64,000 nucleotides of DNA from an uncultured Prevotella sp. Lineage in GTDB: Bacteria > Bacteroidota > Bacteroidia > Bacteroidales > Bacteroidaceae. The notes under the pieces were generated by a model. The model saw nothing but the letters and a program-made list of their open reading frames with translations. It did no database searches and was not told where the DNA came from. The DNA lies in assembly GCA_937901345.1 (NCBI GenBank), contig CALCHM010000128.1:1-64000 (forward strand). The letters are read 5' to 3'. A program made the translations under genes and the position numbers. Numbering within the stretch: the first letter of the stretch is position 1; each line of letters begins with the position of its first letter. Shown here piece after piece: positions 53,409 through 60,442 of the stretch.

Positions 53409-53913
53409 TCCCCAAGAACTTTAACAGTTCCTCCTCGCAAGCGGAACTCTCCTTGACTTAGGTGGTGATTTTGATATAGTCTGCCTCGTTTAGATCTTCC
53501 ATTGGGAATAACAAGCTAACGGAAGTACAAAAAATCCTATTTTTCCCTCTTTCAAGGAGTTAATCTTTGTACACATTTATTTCAGAGGTAAAAGATCGCC
53601 TCGAATAGGCAATAGGTAATAACCTTGGTCAGAGCAACGAAGAAGCGACACCCTAGGTTGGTATACGCCACAAATGGTGTGCTCTGAACCAAAGATTGCC
53701 CAAGTTGAGATGTGTACAAAGATTAGTTTCAAGTAGAGGCACGCAAAAGCAGGCAATAGGGACTTAGAGGAACCGACACTCTATGTTAGAGTTGAGATAA
53801 ACTTGTTGGCACTATGCCTAACGAGGAGGAGGAAAAGCGAGTTAGCAAGATCAAATATCCAAAGGGCGAAGGGGGATTATAAATTTGAGGGAACTCCTCT
53901 ATTATTCCCCAAT
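53409..53913. mobile_element. Diverged copy of the 59538-59758 MITE-like element, split by an insertion
   Basis: Left part (53409-53555) aligns with the element at 59538-59758 over CCAAGA...TTTAACAG, TAGTCTGCCTCGTTT, GGAATAACAAGC and GGAAGTA. The right part resumes at 53859 (CCAAAGGGCG, then GGGAACTCCTCTATTATT) after about 300 foreign bases, which include the fold-back element at 53562-53724. No protein is encoded. Confidence 0.6.
53562..53724. repeat. 163-bp fold-back element with perfect 15-bp terminal inverted repeats
   Basis: AATCTTTGTACACAT (53562-53576) is the exact reverse complement of ATGTGTACAAAGATT (53710-53724). Inner inverted segments are also present: GGCAAT near 53608 with ATTGCC near 53695, and ACCTTGGTCAGAGCA with TGCTCTGAACCAAAG. 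No coding capacity. Confidence 0.8.
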
Positions 53914-53954
53914 ATATAATGGATAGAAGGAAACATAAGAATACTTGCGCTATC

Positions 53955-54896
53955 TTAGTTACAATCCCCACCCTTATATGCCGCTCCCTGATGCGTATTA
54001 CGCTGACGTAGCGTTTTCTTCACCAGTTCTACAAATTGATAATTCTTTATCCCCCAGTCGGGAGCCAAAAGAAGTTCTTTGGGAGATTGTGAGGTAAAGC
54101 GCTCTACAGCTATACGAGCGTCAAGACGTTCTATGAAATCGACCACCAATGCAGCATATTCTTCCACAGTAAACAAGCGAAAATCTTCTGGTTGTTGCAC
54201 AAATTCTTGCGCCATTTTCGTACCCCGAACAATTTGCAACTGATGGAGTTTCAAGGTATCAAGAGGGAGCCGTGATATCACAGACGCTTGTTGAACAATT
54301 TCATCCCATGGTTCTCCTGGAAGTCCCAGAATAAAGTGAGCTCCAACAGGAATGTTGCGCAGAGCAGTTCTTCGAATGGCATCTTCTGCTTGCGCGAAAG
54401 TATGCCCACGATTAATGCGCTTTAAGGTATGGTCATTCGTTGTTTCCACACCATATTCTATTAATACAAAATGGTGTTTTTGCAGTTCTTCAAAATAATC
54501 AAGCAATGCATCTGGCACACAATCAGGACGTGTGCCAATCACCAATCCGACAACATCTTTTACAGCCAATGCTTCCTCATAGAGTTGCTTTAATTTCTCG
54601 ATTTCACCATAAGTATTGGTATATGCTTGAAAGTAGGCCAAATATTTCATCTCCGGATATTTTCGAGCGAAGAACGCCTTACCTTCCTCTAACTGTTCCG
54701 TAACACTGCGTTGTGTAGCACAGTATTCAGGATTAAAGGTCTGATTATTGCAATAGGTGCATCCCCCACGTCCGATTTTCCCATCCCGATTAGGACAAGT
54801 AAAACCTGCATGAACAGAAATTTTCTGCACCTTAAAGGCAAAGAAACGCTTCAAAAAATGGGAAAAATCAGTGTATAGATAAGTGGAAGTATTCAT
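53955..54896 (-). CDS. TIGR01212 family radical SAM protein
   Basis: A 313-residue radical SAM enzyme of the YhcC/TIGR01212 group. I choose the ATG at 54896, which puts the start directly before YLYTDFSHFLKRFF as in homologues; the frame to 54959 adds a hydrophobic N-terminus not seen in the family. The iron-sulfur cysteines are in CPNRDGKIGRGGCTYC (about residues 34-49), with the wider spacing C-x11-C-x2-C typical of this group. GLVIGTRPDCVP and FILGLPGEPWDE follow in the TIM barrel. Substrate unknown; tRNA modification is often proposed for the group. It is the only gene on its transcript as far as visible. Confidence 0.92.
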   Translation of the reverse strand: MNTSTYLYTDFSHFLKRFFAFKVQKISVHAGFTCPNRDGKIGRGGCTYCNNQTFNPEYCATQRSVTEQLEEGKAFFARKYPEMKYLAYFQAYTNTYGEIEKLKQLYEEALAVKDVVGLVIGTRPDCVPDALLDYFEELQKHHFVLIEYGVETTNDHTLKRINRGHTFAQAEDAIRRTALRNIPVGAHFILGLPGEPWDEIVQQASVISRLPLDTLKLHQLQIVRGTKMAQEFVQQPEDFRLFTVEEYAALVVDFIERLDARIAVERFTSQSPKELLLAPDWGIKNYQFVELVKKTLRQRNTHQGAAYKGGDCN

Positions 54897-55072
54897 GCGA
54901 GCAAAGGATGTAAAAAGAAGAAAAAAACAAGATGCTTGATAAGTCTGTCCAGTCCACAAGTCATATTCTTACAGACGCTTGCGAACTGCTCACGCGCACC
55001 ATTTTTAATGCCATGCAAAGTTACACCATGCCCCTCTATTTCGCAACAAAGGTTAAAAATTCTTTTGGAAAT
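54897..55072. other. Divergent intergenic region
   Basis: Lies between the radical SAM gene (minus) and the sigma factor gene (plus). Apart from the promoter at 55073-55104 nothing is recognised. Confidence 0.4.
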
Positions 55073-55104
55073 CTTGCAGGCATAAAAAATTTATCTACCT
55101 TTGC
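55073..55104 (+). promoter_or_regulatory. Bacteroidota-type promoter of the sigma factor gene
   Basis: TACCTTTGC (55096-55104) matches the -7 consensus exactly, and CTTG (55073-55076) lies 19 bases upstream in the -33 position with one mismatch. This gives a leader of about 100 bases. Confidence 0.55.
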
Positions 55105-55209
55105 AACAATAATTCACGTATTTTTGAGTTGCATCGGTTTGCAACTCCTTCACTTAAACTTGTTTTGCCTATCGAAAAGACTTTACTCCGAATCTAAAAA
55201 TAGTAAAGT

Positions 55210-55800
55210 ATGAATACGCTCATTATGCGCACCGATGAAGAATTGGTGGCGCTTTATGCAAGTGGTACCGACGAGGCTTTTGACGTGCTGCTTGAGCGTT
55301 ATAAAGATAGGCTTTATTCCTATATTCTTTATAATGTACGCAATACAGATGTTGCTGATGATATTTTTCAGGAAACATTTGTCAAAGTTGTTGTAACCAT
55401 TCGCGATGGTCGCTATACCGAAACGGGGAAGTTCTTCGCATGGGTAACACGTATTGCCCACAATCTTGTTATCGATTTCTTCCGTCGCGAAAAGGGCGAG
55501 AACACGGTTTCTACAGACGAAACAGATGTTGACATTCTGAACAATGCGAAATTGGCCGAACGCAGTGCTCAAGGCGCTATAGACAGCGAGCAAACACTCG
55601 TAGATTTGCAACTGCTTATCAACAAACTACCGCAGGAACAGCGCGAAGTTGTTCAAATGCACTATTTCCAAGAAATGACCTTCAAAGAAATAGCAGATGA
55701 AAAAGGTATCAGCATCAATACCGCCCTTGGACGCATGCGCTATGGTATATTGAATATGCGAAAGATGGCACAACGCTTTGATTTAGGGTTGAGTTTATAA
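55210..55800 (+). CDS. Sigma-70 family RNA polymerase sigma factor (ECF-like)
   Basis: A 196-residue sigma factor. Region 2 (about 20-90) shows DVLLERYKDRLYSYIL, DVADDIFQETFVKVV and GKFFAWVTRIAHNLVIDFFRR, where region 2.4 contacts the -10 element. Region 4 (about 130-190) has LPQEQREVVQMHYFQEMTFKEIADEKGISINTALGRMRYG. No regions 1 or 3, so group 4. No anti-sigma gene is adjacent, unlike the FecI/FecR type; the next gene, 79 bases on, encodes an acyl-ACP thioesterase. A second ATG at 55225 (MRTDEEL) is an alternative start. This family is often a stand-alone housekeeping-like ECF factor in Bacteroidales. Confidence 0.92.
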   Translation: MNTLIMRTDEELVALYASGTDEAFDVLLERYKDRLYSYILYNVRNTDVADDIFQETFVKVVVTIRDGRYTETGKFFAWVTRIAHNLVIDFFRREKGENTVSTDETDVDILNNAKLAERSAQGAIDSEQTLVDLQLLINKLPQEQREVVQMHYFQEMTFKEIADEKGISINTALGRMRYGILNMRKMAQRFDLGLSL

Positions 55801-55879
55801 TAGCAAATCCATTTTATAGGAACTAGAATTACTATAGTCACTATAACAACTATAGTTACTATAAAAAATCACCTCAACT

Positions 55880-56614
55880 ATGCAGAAATACGGAAAATAT
55901 TCCTTCAACGTAGAACCCTTTGCTGAAGACATCACCGGACGTCTTGCTTGGGGCACTTTAGGCACACTCATTCTTCGTGCGGCTTCGCTCCATGCTGGTG
56001 CTCATGGGTTTGGTTATGATGATGTCAACACCAAGAATCATGCTTGGGTGCTTTCTCGCCTTGTTATTGACATGGAAGACATGCCTCGTGTCAATGACGA
56101 TTACACTATCGAGACTTGGGTCACCAAAGTCTATCGCCAATTTACCGACCGTCATTTTGACATTCTTGCTCCTGATGGAACACCTTATGGTCAGGCCACA
56201 AGTATTTGGGCACTCATCAATATAGAAAGTCGTCAACCAGCAGACCTCACAAAACTCCCTGATGGAGGATTTGGAGACGTAATGATTCCAGAGCGTGAAA
56301 TTCGCATCCCCGGTCCTGGACGTTTACGTATTTCGAAAGATGCTCCACTCATTAGCACACACAAGGCGGTTTATAGCGATCTCGATATCAACGGACATGT
56401 CAATTCCATTCGCTATATTGAAATGTTGCTCGACACCTTCTCGCTCGACATGCTACGCACTACGCCCCCCAAACGCATTGAAGTGGCTTACTGCCTAGAA
56501 AGTCTATTTGGCGACCAATTGGATATTTATGCGGAAGTCCAAAACGAAACTACCCACATCTTTGAAATCCGCAAGGGAAGCGACGTTATTGTAAAGGCAG
56601 CCATCACGTTTTAA
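55880..56614 (+). CDS. Acyl-ACP thioesterase (FatA/FatB-like double hotdog)
   Basis: Hydrolyses acyl-ACP to release free fatty acids. The 244-residue length fits the bacterial double-hotdog thioesterases. N-terminal hotdog: LAWGTLGTLILRAASLHA and NHAWVLSRLVIDMEDMPRVND. The C-terminal hotdog begins at STHKAVYSDLDINGHVNSIRYIEMLLD, which has the conserved Asp-x-Asn-x-His-x-Asn pattern with the catalytic Asn and His. No signal peptide. It is downstream of the sigma factor gene and followed by a terminator. Confidence 0.9.
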   Translation: MQKYGKYSFNVEPFAEDITGRLAWGTLGTLILRAASLHAGAHGFGYDDVNTKNHAWVLSRLVIDMEDMPRVNDDYTIETWVTKVYRQFTDRHFDILAPDGTPYGQATSIWALINIESRQPADLTKLPDGGFGDVMIPEREIRIPGPGRLRISKDAPLISTHKAVYSDLDINGHVNSIRYIEMLLDTFSLDMLRTTPPKRIEVAYCLESLFGDQLDIYAEVQNETTHIFEIRKGSDVIVKAAITF

Positions 56615-56633
56615 TTTTACAAACAAAAACATT

Positions 56634-56676
56634 AACGAGTAAGCAAGCGGAAATTCCCCTTGTTTACTCGTTCTGT
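56634..56676 (+). terminator. Terminator after the thioesterase gene
   Basis: Stem AACGAGTAAGCAAG / CTTGTTTACTCGTT (14 pairs with one G-T), 19 bases after the stop, followed by CTGTTCTCT. The stem is built from the same GTAAACAAG-type words as the repeat at 23791-23905. Confidence 0.7.
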
Positions 56677-56779
56677 TCTCTATAGCCTTGGGCATTACAA
56701 ATATGCCATGAGAGGTGTAAACCTTATACGCTCACAACCTTTTAAGTCATCAAATTCACAACCTTAAAATTCATATCGT

Positions 56780-57478
56780 ATGCAGAAAATTGTATTCCTT
56801 ACTGGCGCAGGCATTAGCGTAGAAAGCGGACTCGGCACCTTTCGCGGTGGTGGCGGACTTTGGGACAAGCACCGCATTGAAGACGTGTGTACCGTGGATG
56901 CGTGGCACAGAAATCCCACCTATGTCAATGACTTTTACACCGAGCGTCGCAAACAACTCCCCACAGTAGCGCCCAATGAAGCGCATCAACTTGTTGCTAC
57001 CTTAGAACAAGACTATGAAGTAACGGTCATCACACAAAATGTAGACGACTTACACGAACGTGCGGGTTCATCTCACATCATTCACTTACATGGCGAACTG
57101 CTCAAACTCTGTTCGTCATTCAATAAGGAAGATGCCTCACAATGGGTTACGCTAGATTACGACCACCTCGACCTTCCTCACGGCGCCATGGCTGCCGACG
57201 GTTCTTTACTCCGCCCTTACATTGTGTGGTTTGGTGAAAATGTGCCTCTCATGGACTTTGCCATTCAGAAAGTGCAAGAGGCAGATATATTTGTGATTGT
57301 TGGCACCTCATTAAACGTGTATCCCGCAGCAGGACTCGTAGATTTCGTTGCTGCCAACACTCCCATTTACCTCATCGACCCAGAAGCAGACACCCTCGCC
57401 AAGCAGCGACGTGTCATTACGATAAAGGAGAAGGCTTCGGTGGGAATGAAGCAACTCTGCAAACTCCTTAAAATATAG
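56780..57478 (+). CDS. cobB: NAD-dependent protein deacylase, sirtuin class III
   Basis: A 232-residue Sir2-family enzyme removing acyl groups from protein lysines with NAD. GAGISVESGLGTFRG (about 10-24), the ITQNVDDLHERAG motif and the catalytic His in HLHGEL (about 108) are present. Tyr and Arg in FYTERRK (about 55-61) match the Y-x-x-R pair that gives succinyl/malonyl preference in class III. Only three cysteines occur in the whole protein, and the four-cysteine zinc ribbon is absent, the corresponding segment being CSSFNKEDASQWVTLDYDHL. VGTSLNVYPAAGL closes the Rossmann fold. Deacylase specificity is inferred. Confidence 0.93.
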   Translation: MQKIVFLTGAGISVESGLGTFRGGGGLWDKHRIEDVCTVDAWHRNPTYVNDFYTERRKQLPTVAPNEAHQLVATLEQDYEVTVITQNVDDLHERAGSSHIIHLHGELLKLCSSFNKEDASQWVTLDYDHLDLPHGAMAADGSLLRPYIVWFGENVPLMDFAIQKVQEADIFVIVGTSLNVYPAAGLVDFVAANTPIYLIDPEADTLAKQRRVITIKEKASVGMKQLCKLLKI

Positions 57479-57506
57479 TTTGCCAAAGGTTGGGGTGTTT
57501 TAACTA

Positions 57507-57538
57507 TTTGACATCTTAGGCAAAATGCTTAACTTTGC
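57507..57538 (+). promoter_or_regulatory. Bacteroidota -33/-7 promoter of rpe
   Basis: TTTG (57507-57510), 19-base spacer, then TAACTTTGC (57530-57538). Both boxes and the spacing match the consensus exactly. It lies 46 bases before the rpe start. Confidence 0.8.
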
Positions 57539-57583
57539 ATGCGTTAGGATTTTCCGCAACATCAACATCTTTAAATCCCTATT

Positions 57584-58231
57584 ATGATAGTATCTCCTTC
57601 CCTCCTTTCTGCCGATTTTGGCAATCTCCAGCGCGATATTGAAATGCTCAATGAGAGTCAGTGTGACTGGTTCCACCTTGACGTCATGGACGGTGTGTTT
57701 GTGCCCAACATTTCCTTCGGTTTTCCCGTTATGGAAGCCATGGCAAAACATGCCCAGAAGCCTCTCGATGTGCATCTTATGATTGTGCAACCTGAGAAGT
57801 TTGTTAAGGAAGTCAAAGCATTAGGCGCTAAGATTATGAACGTGCATTACGAAGCATGCACCCACCTTCACCGAGTTGTTCAGCAGATTAAGGCTGAAGG
57901 CATGATGGCGGGCGTAACGCTCAATCCGCACACCCCTGTCAGCGTATTGGAAGACATTATCGTCGACCTCGATCTCGTAATGCTCATGTCGGTTAATCCT
58001 GGATTTGGCGGACAGAAGTTTATTGAACATAGCGTTGAAAAGGTGCGCAAACTTAAGGAACTCATCGTTCGCACGGGTTCAAAAGCGATTATCGAAGTAG
58101 ACGGTGGTGTTAATCCTCAAACGGGCAAACTCCTTGCCGAAGCGGGTTGCGATGCTGTCGTTGCTGGTAGTGCCGTATTCCGTGCTGCCGATCCCAAGGC
58201 TGAAATTGAAGCCCTCAAGGCACTTTCGTAG
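57584..58231 (+). CDS. rpe: Ribulose-phosphate 3-epimerase
   Basis: Interconverts ribulose 5-phosphate and xylulose 5-phosphate in the pentose phosphate pathway. The 215-residue TIM barrel shows PSLLSADFGNL (about 4-14), WFHLDVMDGVFVPNISFG with the metal His and Asp (about 30-48), PLDVHLMIVQPE, VMLMSVNPGFGGQKF (about 138-152) and the phosphate-binding VDGGVNPQTG and GCDAVVAGSAVF. All metal ligands are present. It has its own promoter with exact consensus boxes. The DHH gene follows after 124 bases of repeated short words. Confidence 0.97.
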   Translation: MIVSPSLLSADFGNLQRDIEMLNESQCDWFHLDVMDGVFVPNISFGFPVMEAMAKHAQKPLDVHLMIVQPEKFVKEVKALGAKIMNVHYEACTHLHRVVQQIKAEGMMAGVTLNPHTPVSVLEDIIVDLDLVMLMSVNPGFGGQKFIEHSVEKVRKLKELIVRTGSKAIIEVDGGVNPQTGKLLAEAGCDAVVAGSAVFRAADPKAEIEALKALS

Positions 58232-58355
58232 GTTAGTAGACAAGTATATCGTAGACGAGAAAACAAGATTGTTTGCGAGATAAACGATGTAGTCCCGCAT
58301 GGTAGTTGTACCCTATACTCTCGTAGTTGTACTCTAATAAAATCTCCTTTCCCCT

Positions 58356-59411
58356 ATGCTTACCCCTATTCTTCCCCAGAAAGAACTTTTTTCCCTCCTC
58401 CAGATAATCAAGGACTGTCGCAACGTTGTGATTTGTTCACATCGTGGTCCCGATGGTGATGCTATGGGTTCGTCGATAGGTTGGGCGGAATATTTGCGCC
58501 ACCTTGGCAAGCAGGTCACCATTGTTATGCCCAACCCGTGTCCCGACTTCTTGCGTTGGATGCCCGGTTCGCAAGCGGTAAAGTTCTATTCCGAATCGGC
58601 AGAAGAAGTGGAGCGCGCTTTCAAACAGGCCGACCTCATTTTCTTGATGGATATGAACGGCGTGCAACGTTTGCAAGACATGGCTGTGCTCGTTGAGAAA
58701 TCCAAGGCAAAGCGCGTGATTATTGACCATCACCTCGATCCTCAACAAGATGTTGATCTCATCATCTCGTACCCCAAGATGAGCAGCACGTCTGAATTGG
58801 TGTTGCGCATGCTCTATCAGATGGGAGGATATGACCAAATGTCGCGTTCGGGGGCTGCGTGTATCTACACGGGTATGATGACAGACACGGGCGCTTTCAC
58901 CTATAACTCTAACGATCCTGAAATTTACGTATGCATCAGTCTTTTGCTGAAAAAGCGCATTGACAAGGATCGCATTTATCGCAACGTTTACAACAATTAT
59001 TCTGAACACCGCCTGCGCCTGCAAGGTTACATCTTACATCAAAAGACGGAATTCCTTGAAGGTCGACGCGCTGCTCTTTTCACCGTTACGCGCGAAGAGA
59101 TGAAAGAATTTAAGTTCGTAAGAGGCGATTTGGAAGGCGTTGTCAACATGCCCCTACAGGTGCGCGGTATGCGACTCAGCATTTCTCTGCGCGAGGATAC
59201 TGAGAAGGACGTTATCCGCGTGAGTCTGCGTTCGGTCGATGATTTCCCCTGTAACAAAATGGCGGAACAATTCTTCAACGGCGGCGGGCATCTCAATGCT
59301 TCGGGCGGAGAACTCCCCTTCCCCATGGAGGCGGCAGTTGAAACGGCAAAACGTGCCATCGAAGCGTTTAAGGACCAACTCTATGGTAATAAAGATGAAG
59401 CGAAGAAGTAA
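58356..59411 (+). CDS. nrnA: DHH/DHHA1 phosphoesterase (bifunctional oligoribonuclease / pAp phosphatase, NrnA-like)
   Basis: Degrades short RNA oligomers and probably adenosine 3',5'-bisphosphate. The 351-residue protein has the DHH domain with SHRGPDGDAMGSSIGW (metal ligands, about 30-45), a second ligand motif in FLMDMNG, the name-giving IIDHHLDPQ (about 115-123) and TGMMTDTGAF. The C-terminal DHHA1 domain ends with GGGHLNASGGELP (about 310-322), which binds the substrate. The length and motif order fit NrnA; RecJ would be longer. A strong terminator follows. Confidence 0.93.
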   Translation: MLTPILPQKELFSLLQIIKDCRNVVICSHRGPDGDAMGSSIGWAEYLRHLGKQVTIVMPNPCPDFLRWMPGSQAVKFYSESAEEVERAFKQADLIFLMDMNGVQRLQDMAVLVEKSKAKRVIIDHHLDPQQDVDLIISYPKMSSTSELVLRMLYQMGGYDQMSRSGAACIYTGMMTDTGAFTYNSNDPEIYVCISLLLKKRIDKDRIYRNVYNNYSEHRLRLQGYILHQKTEFLEGRRAALFTVTREEMKEFKFVRGDLEGVVNMPLQVRGMRLSISLREDTEKDVIRVSLRSVDDFPCNKMAEQFFNGGGHLNASGGELPFPMEAAVETAKRAIEAFKDQLYGNKDEAKK

Positions 59412-59455
59412 GAGACTGCATCTGACGTCATGAACAAATGCATCTGCAAAAGAAA

Positions 59456-59494
59456 GGAACCGAGTAGCATTGCTTGCTGCTCGGTTCCTTTTTG
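59456..59494 (+). terminator. Terminator of the DHH phosphoesterase gene
   Basis: Stem GGAACCGAGTAGCA / TGCTGCTCGGTTCC (one mismatch), short loop, then TTTTT, 44 bases after the stop. Confidence 0.92.
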
Positions 59495-59537
59495 TATGAC
59501 TTCCTGCAAGATTGTCTACAGGGGAAGTCTGAAATTG

Positions 59538-59758
59538 TAATAATATACGAGTTGACCCAAGATTTTTAACAGACCCCCTCCGCAACTAAAGTTGCTCGTC
59601 CCTCTAACTTTGGGGGACAATTTAGTTAGTCTGCCTCGTTTGGTTTTCTAATTAGGAATAACAAGCGAATGGAAGTATATAAAATTCCTCCCCAAAGTTA
59701 GGGGAGGTGCCCAAAGGGCGGAGGGGTCTGTGGTTATGGGTCAACTCCTATATCATTA
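59538..59758. mobile_element. 221-bp MITE-like element with imperfect 22-bp terminal inverted repeats
   Basis: The left end TAATAATATACGAG-TTGACCCA (59538-59559) and the reverse complement of the right end (59737-59758) agree at 20 of 22 positions. Inner inverted pairs include ACAGACCCCCTCCGC with GCGGAGGGGTCTGT and CTAACTTTGGGG with CCCCAAAGTTAG. No protein is encoded, so it would move in trans if at all. A diverged, interrupted copy lies at 53409-53913. It ends 23 bases before the next gene and may supply that gene's 5' region. Confidence 0.75.
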
Positions 59759-59781
59759 CCAAAATTATTGCAATAATAGTC

Positions 59782-60396
59782 ATGACAGATTTTAAATCCC
59801 GTTTAACGGAAATCGTAGAAACTGCCTATAAGTTATTAGGCAACAAGATTGCGAATGGCAATATCAAGGTCAGCAACGAAGCATCCATGCAAATGCATTT
59901 GGGGATGATACTTAAAACTTTAGGCGAGTTATATGAATACAGTCTTGAAGAACGCATCATTGTTTCGTTAGAGACGCTTCAAGAAGTGACCACCACTAAG
60001 ACTCCCAATGGCAAAGCGCGTTGCGATATTGAAATAACGTTGCGCAATCTCAAGAACAATACGCAGTGCACTGCTTACATTGAACTGAAATATCTAAAGA
60101 AGTCTCCCACTGCGGCTGTAACAGACGAACGCTTCTCCGTATGGACAGACGTTGAGAACCTTGAAGCCTATATTGCAGACTCCGAAAATCTCGGTTTTGC
60201 GATTGTACTTACAGATGACTGCAATCACACTAAGAACAAACCTGGCAATAAGTTCTGCATCGGTTCTGGAGCAAGTATGACGGCAGGTGCTCATCCCTAT
60301 ACACAAAATAGAGAGGTAACTATAAAAAATACTTATTCTCTTCAGTGGTGGGACGTAAATGAAGATACTATACATCTATTAAAGATAAACATCTAA
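59782..60396 (+). CDS. Uncharacterised protein with PD-(D/E)XK nuclease-like motif
   Basis: A 204-residue protein I do not recognise by name. The start at 59782 (MTDFKSRL) is chosen because the longer frame reads back into the MITE-like element. A helical N-terminal part (about 1-70; EASMQMHLGMILKTLGELYEYSLEERI) precedes a beta hairpin in which ARCDIEITLRN (about 75-85) and AYIELKYLKK (about 93-102) give Asp-x(n)-Glu-x-Lys, the active-site pattern of PD-(D/E)XK nucleases. A Trp-rich tail (SLQWWDVNE) closes it. No signal peptide. It lies 46 bases upstream of a secreted BspA-like protein, an odd partner. Nuclease activity is inference from the motif only. Confidence 0.7.
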   Translation: MTDFKSRLTEIVETAYKLLGNKIANGNIKVSNEASMQMHLGMILKTLGELYEYSLEERIIVSLETLQEVTTTKTPNGKARCDIEITLRNLKNNTQCTAYIELKYLKKSPTAAVTDERFSVWTDVENLEAYIADSENLGFAIVLTDDCNHTKNKPGNKFCIGSGASMTAGAHPYTQNREVTIKNTYSLQWWDVNEDTIHLLKINI

Positions 60397-60442
60397 TAAA
60401 CATACGTTGGTAACATACTTTAAACATCTAAATAATAACCTT

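Noticed and set aside
55210..55800. Sigma factor as regulator of the SusCD locus
   Set aside because: No anti-sigma gene beside it, separated by the radical SAM gene and pointing away; its next gene is a thioesterase. No evidence for a link.
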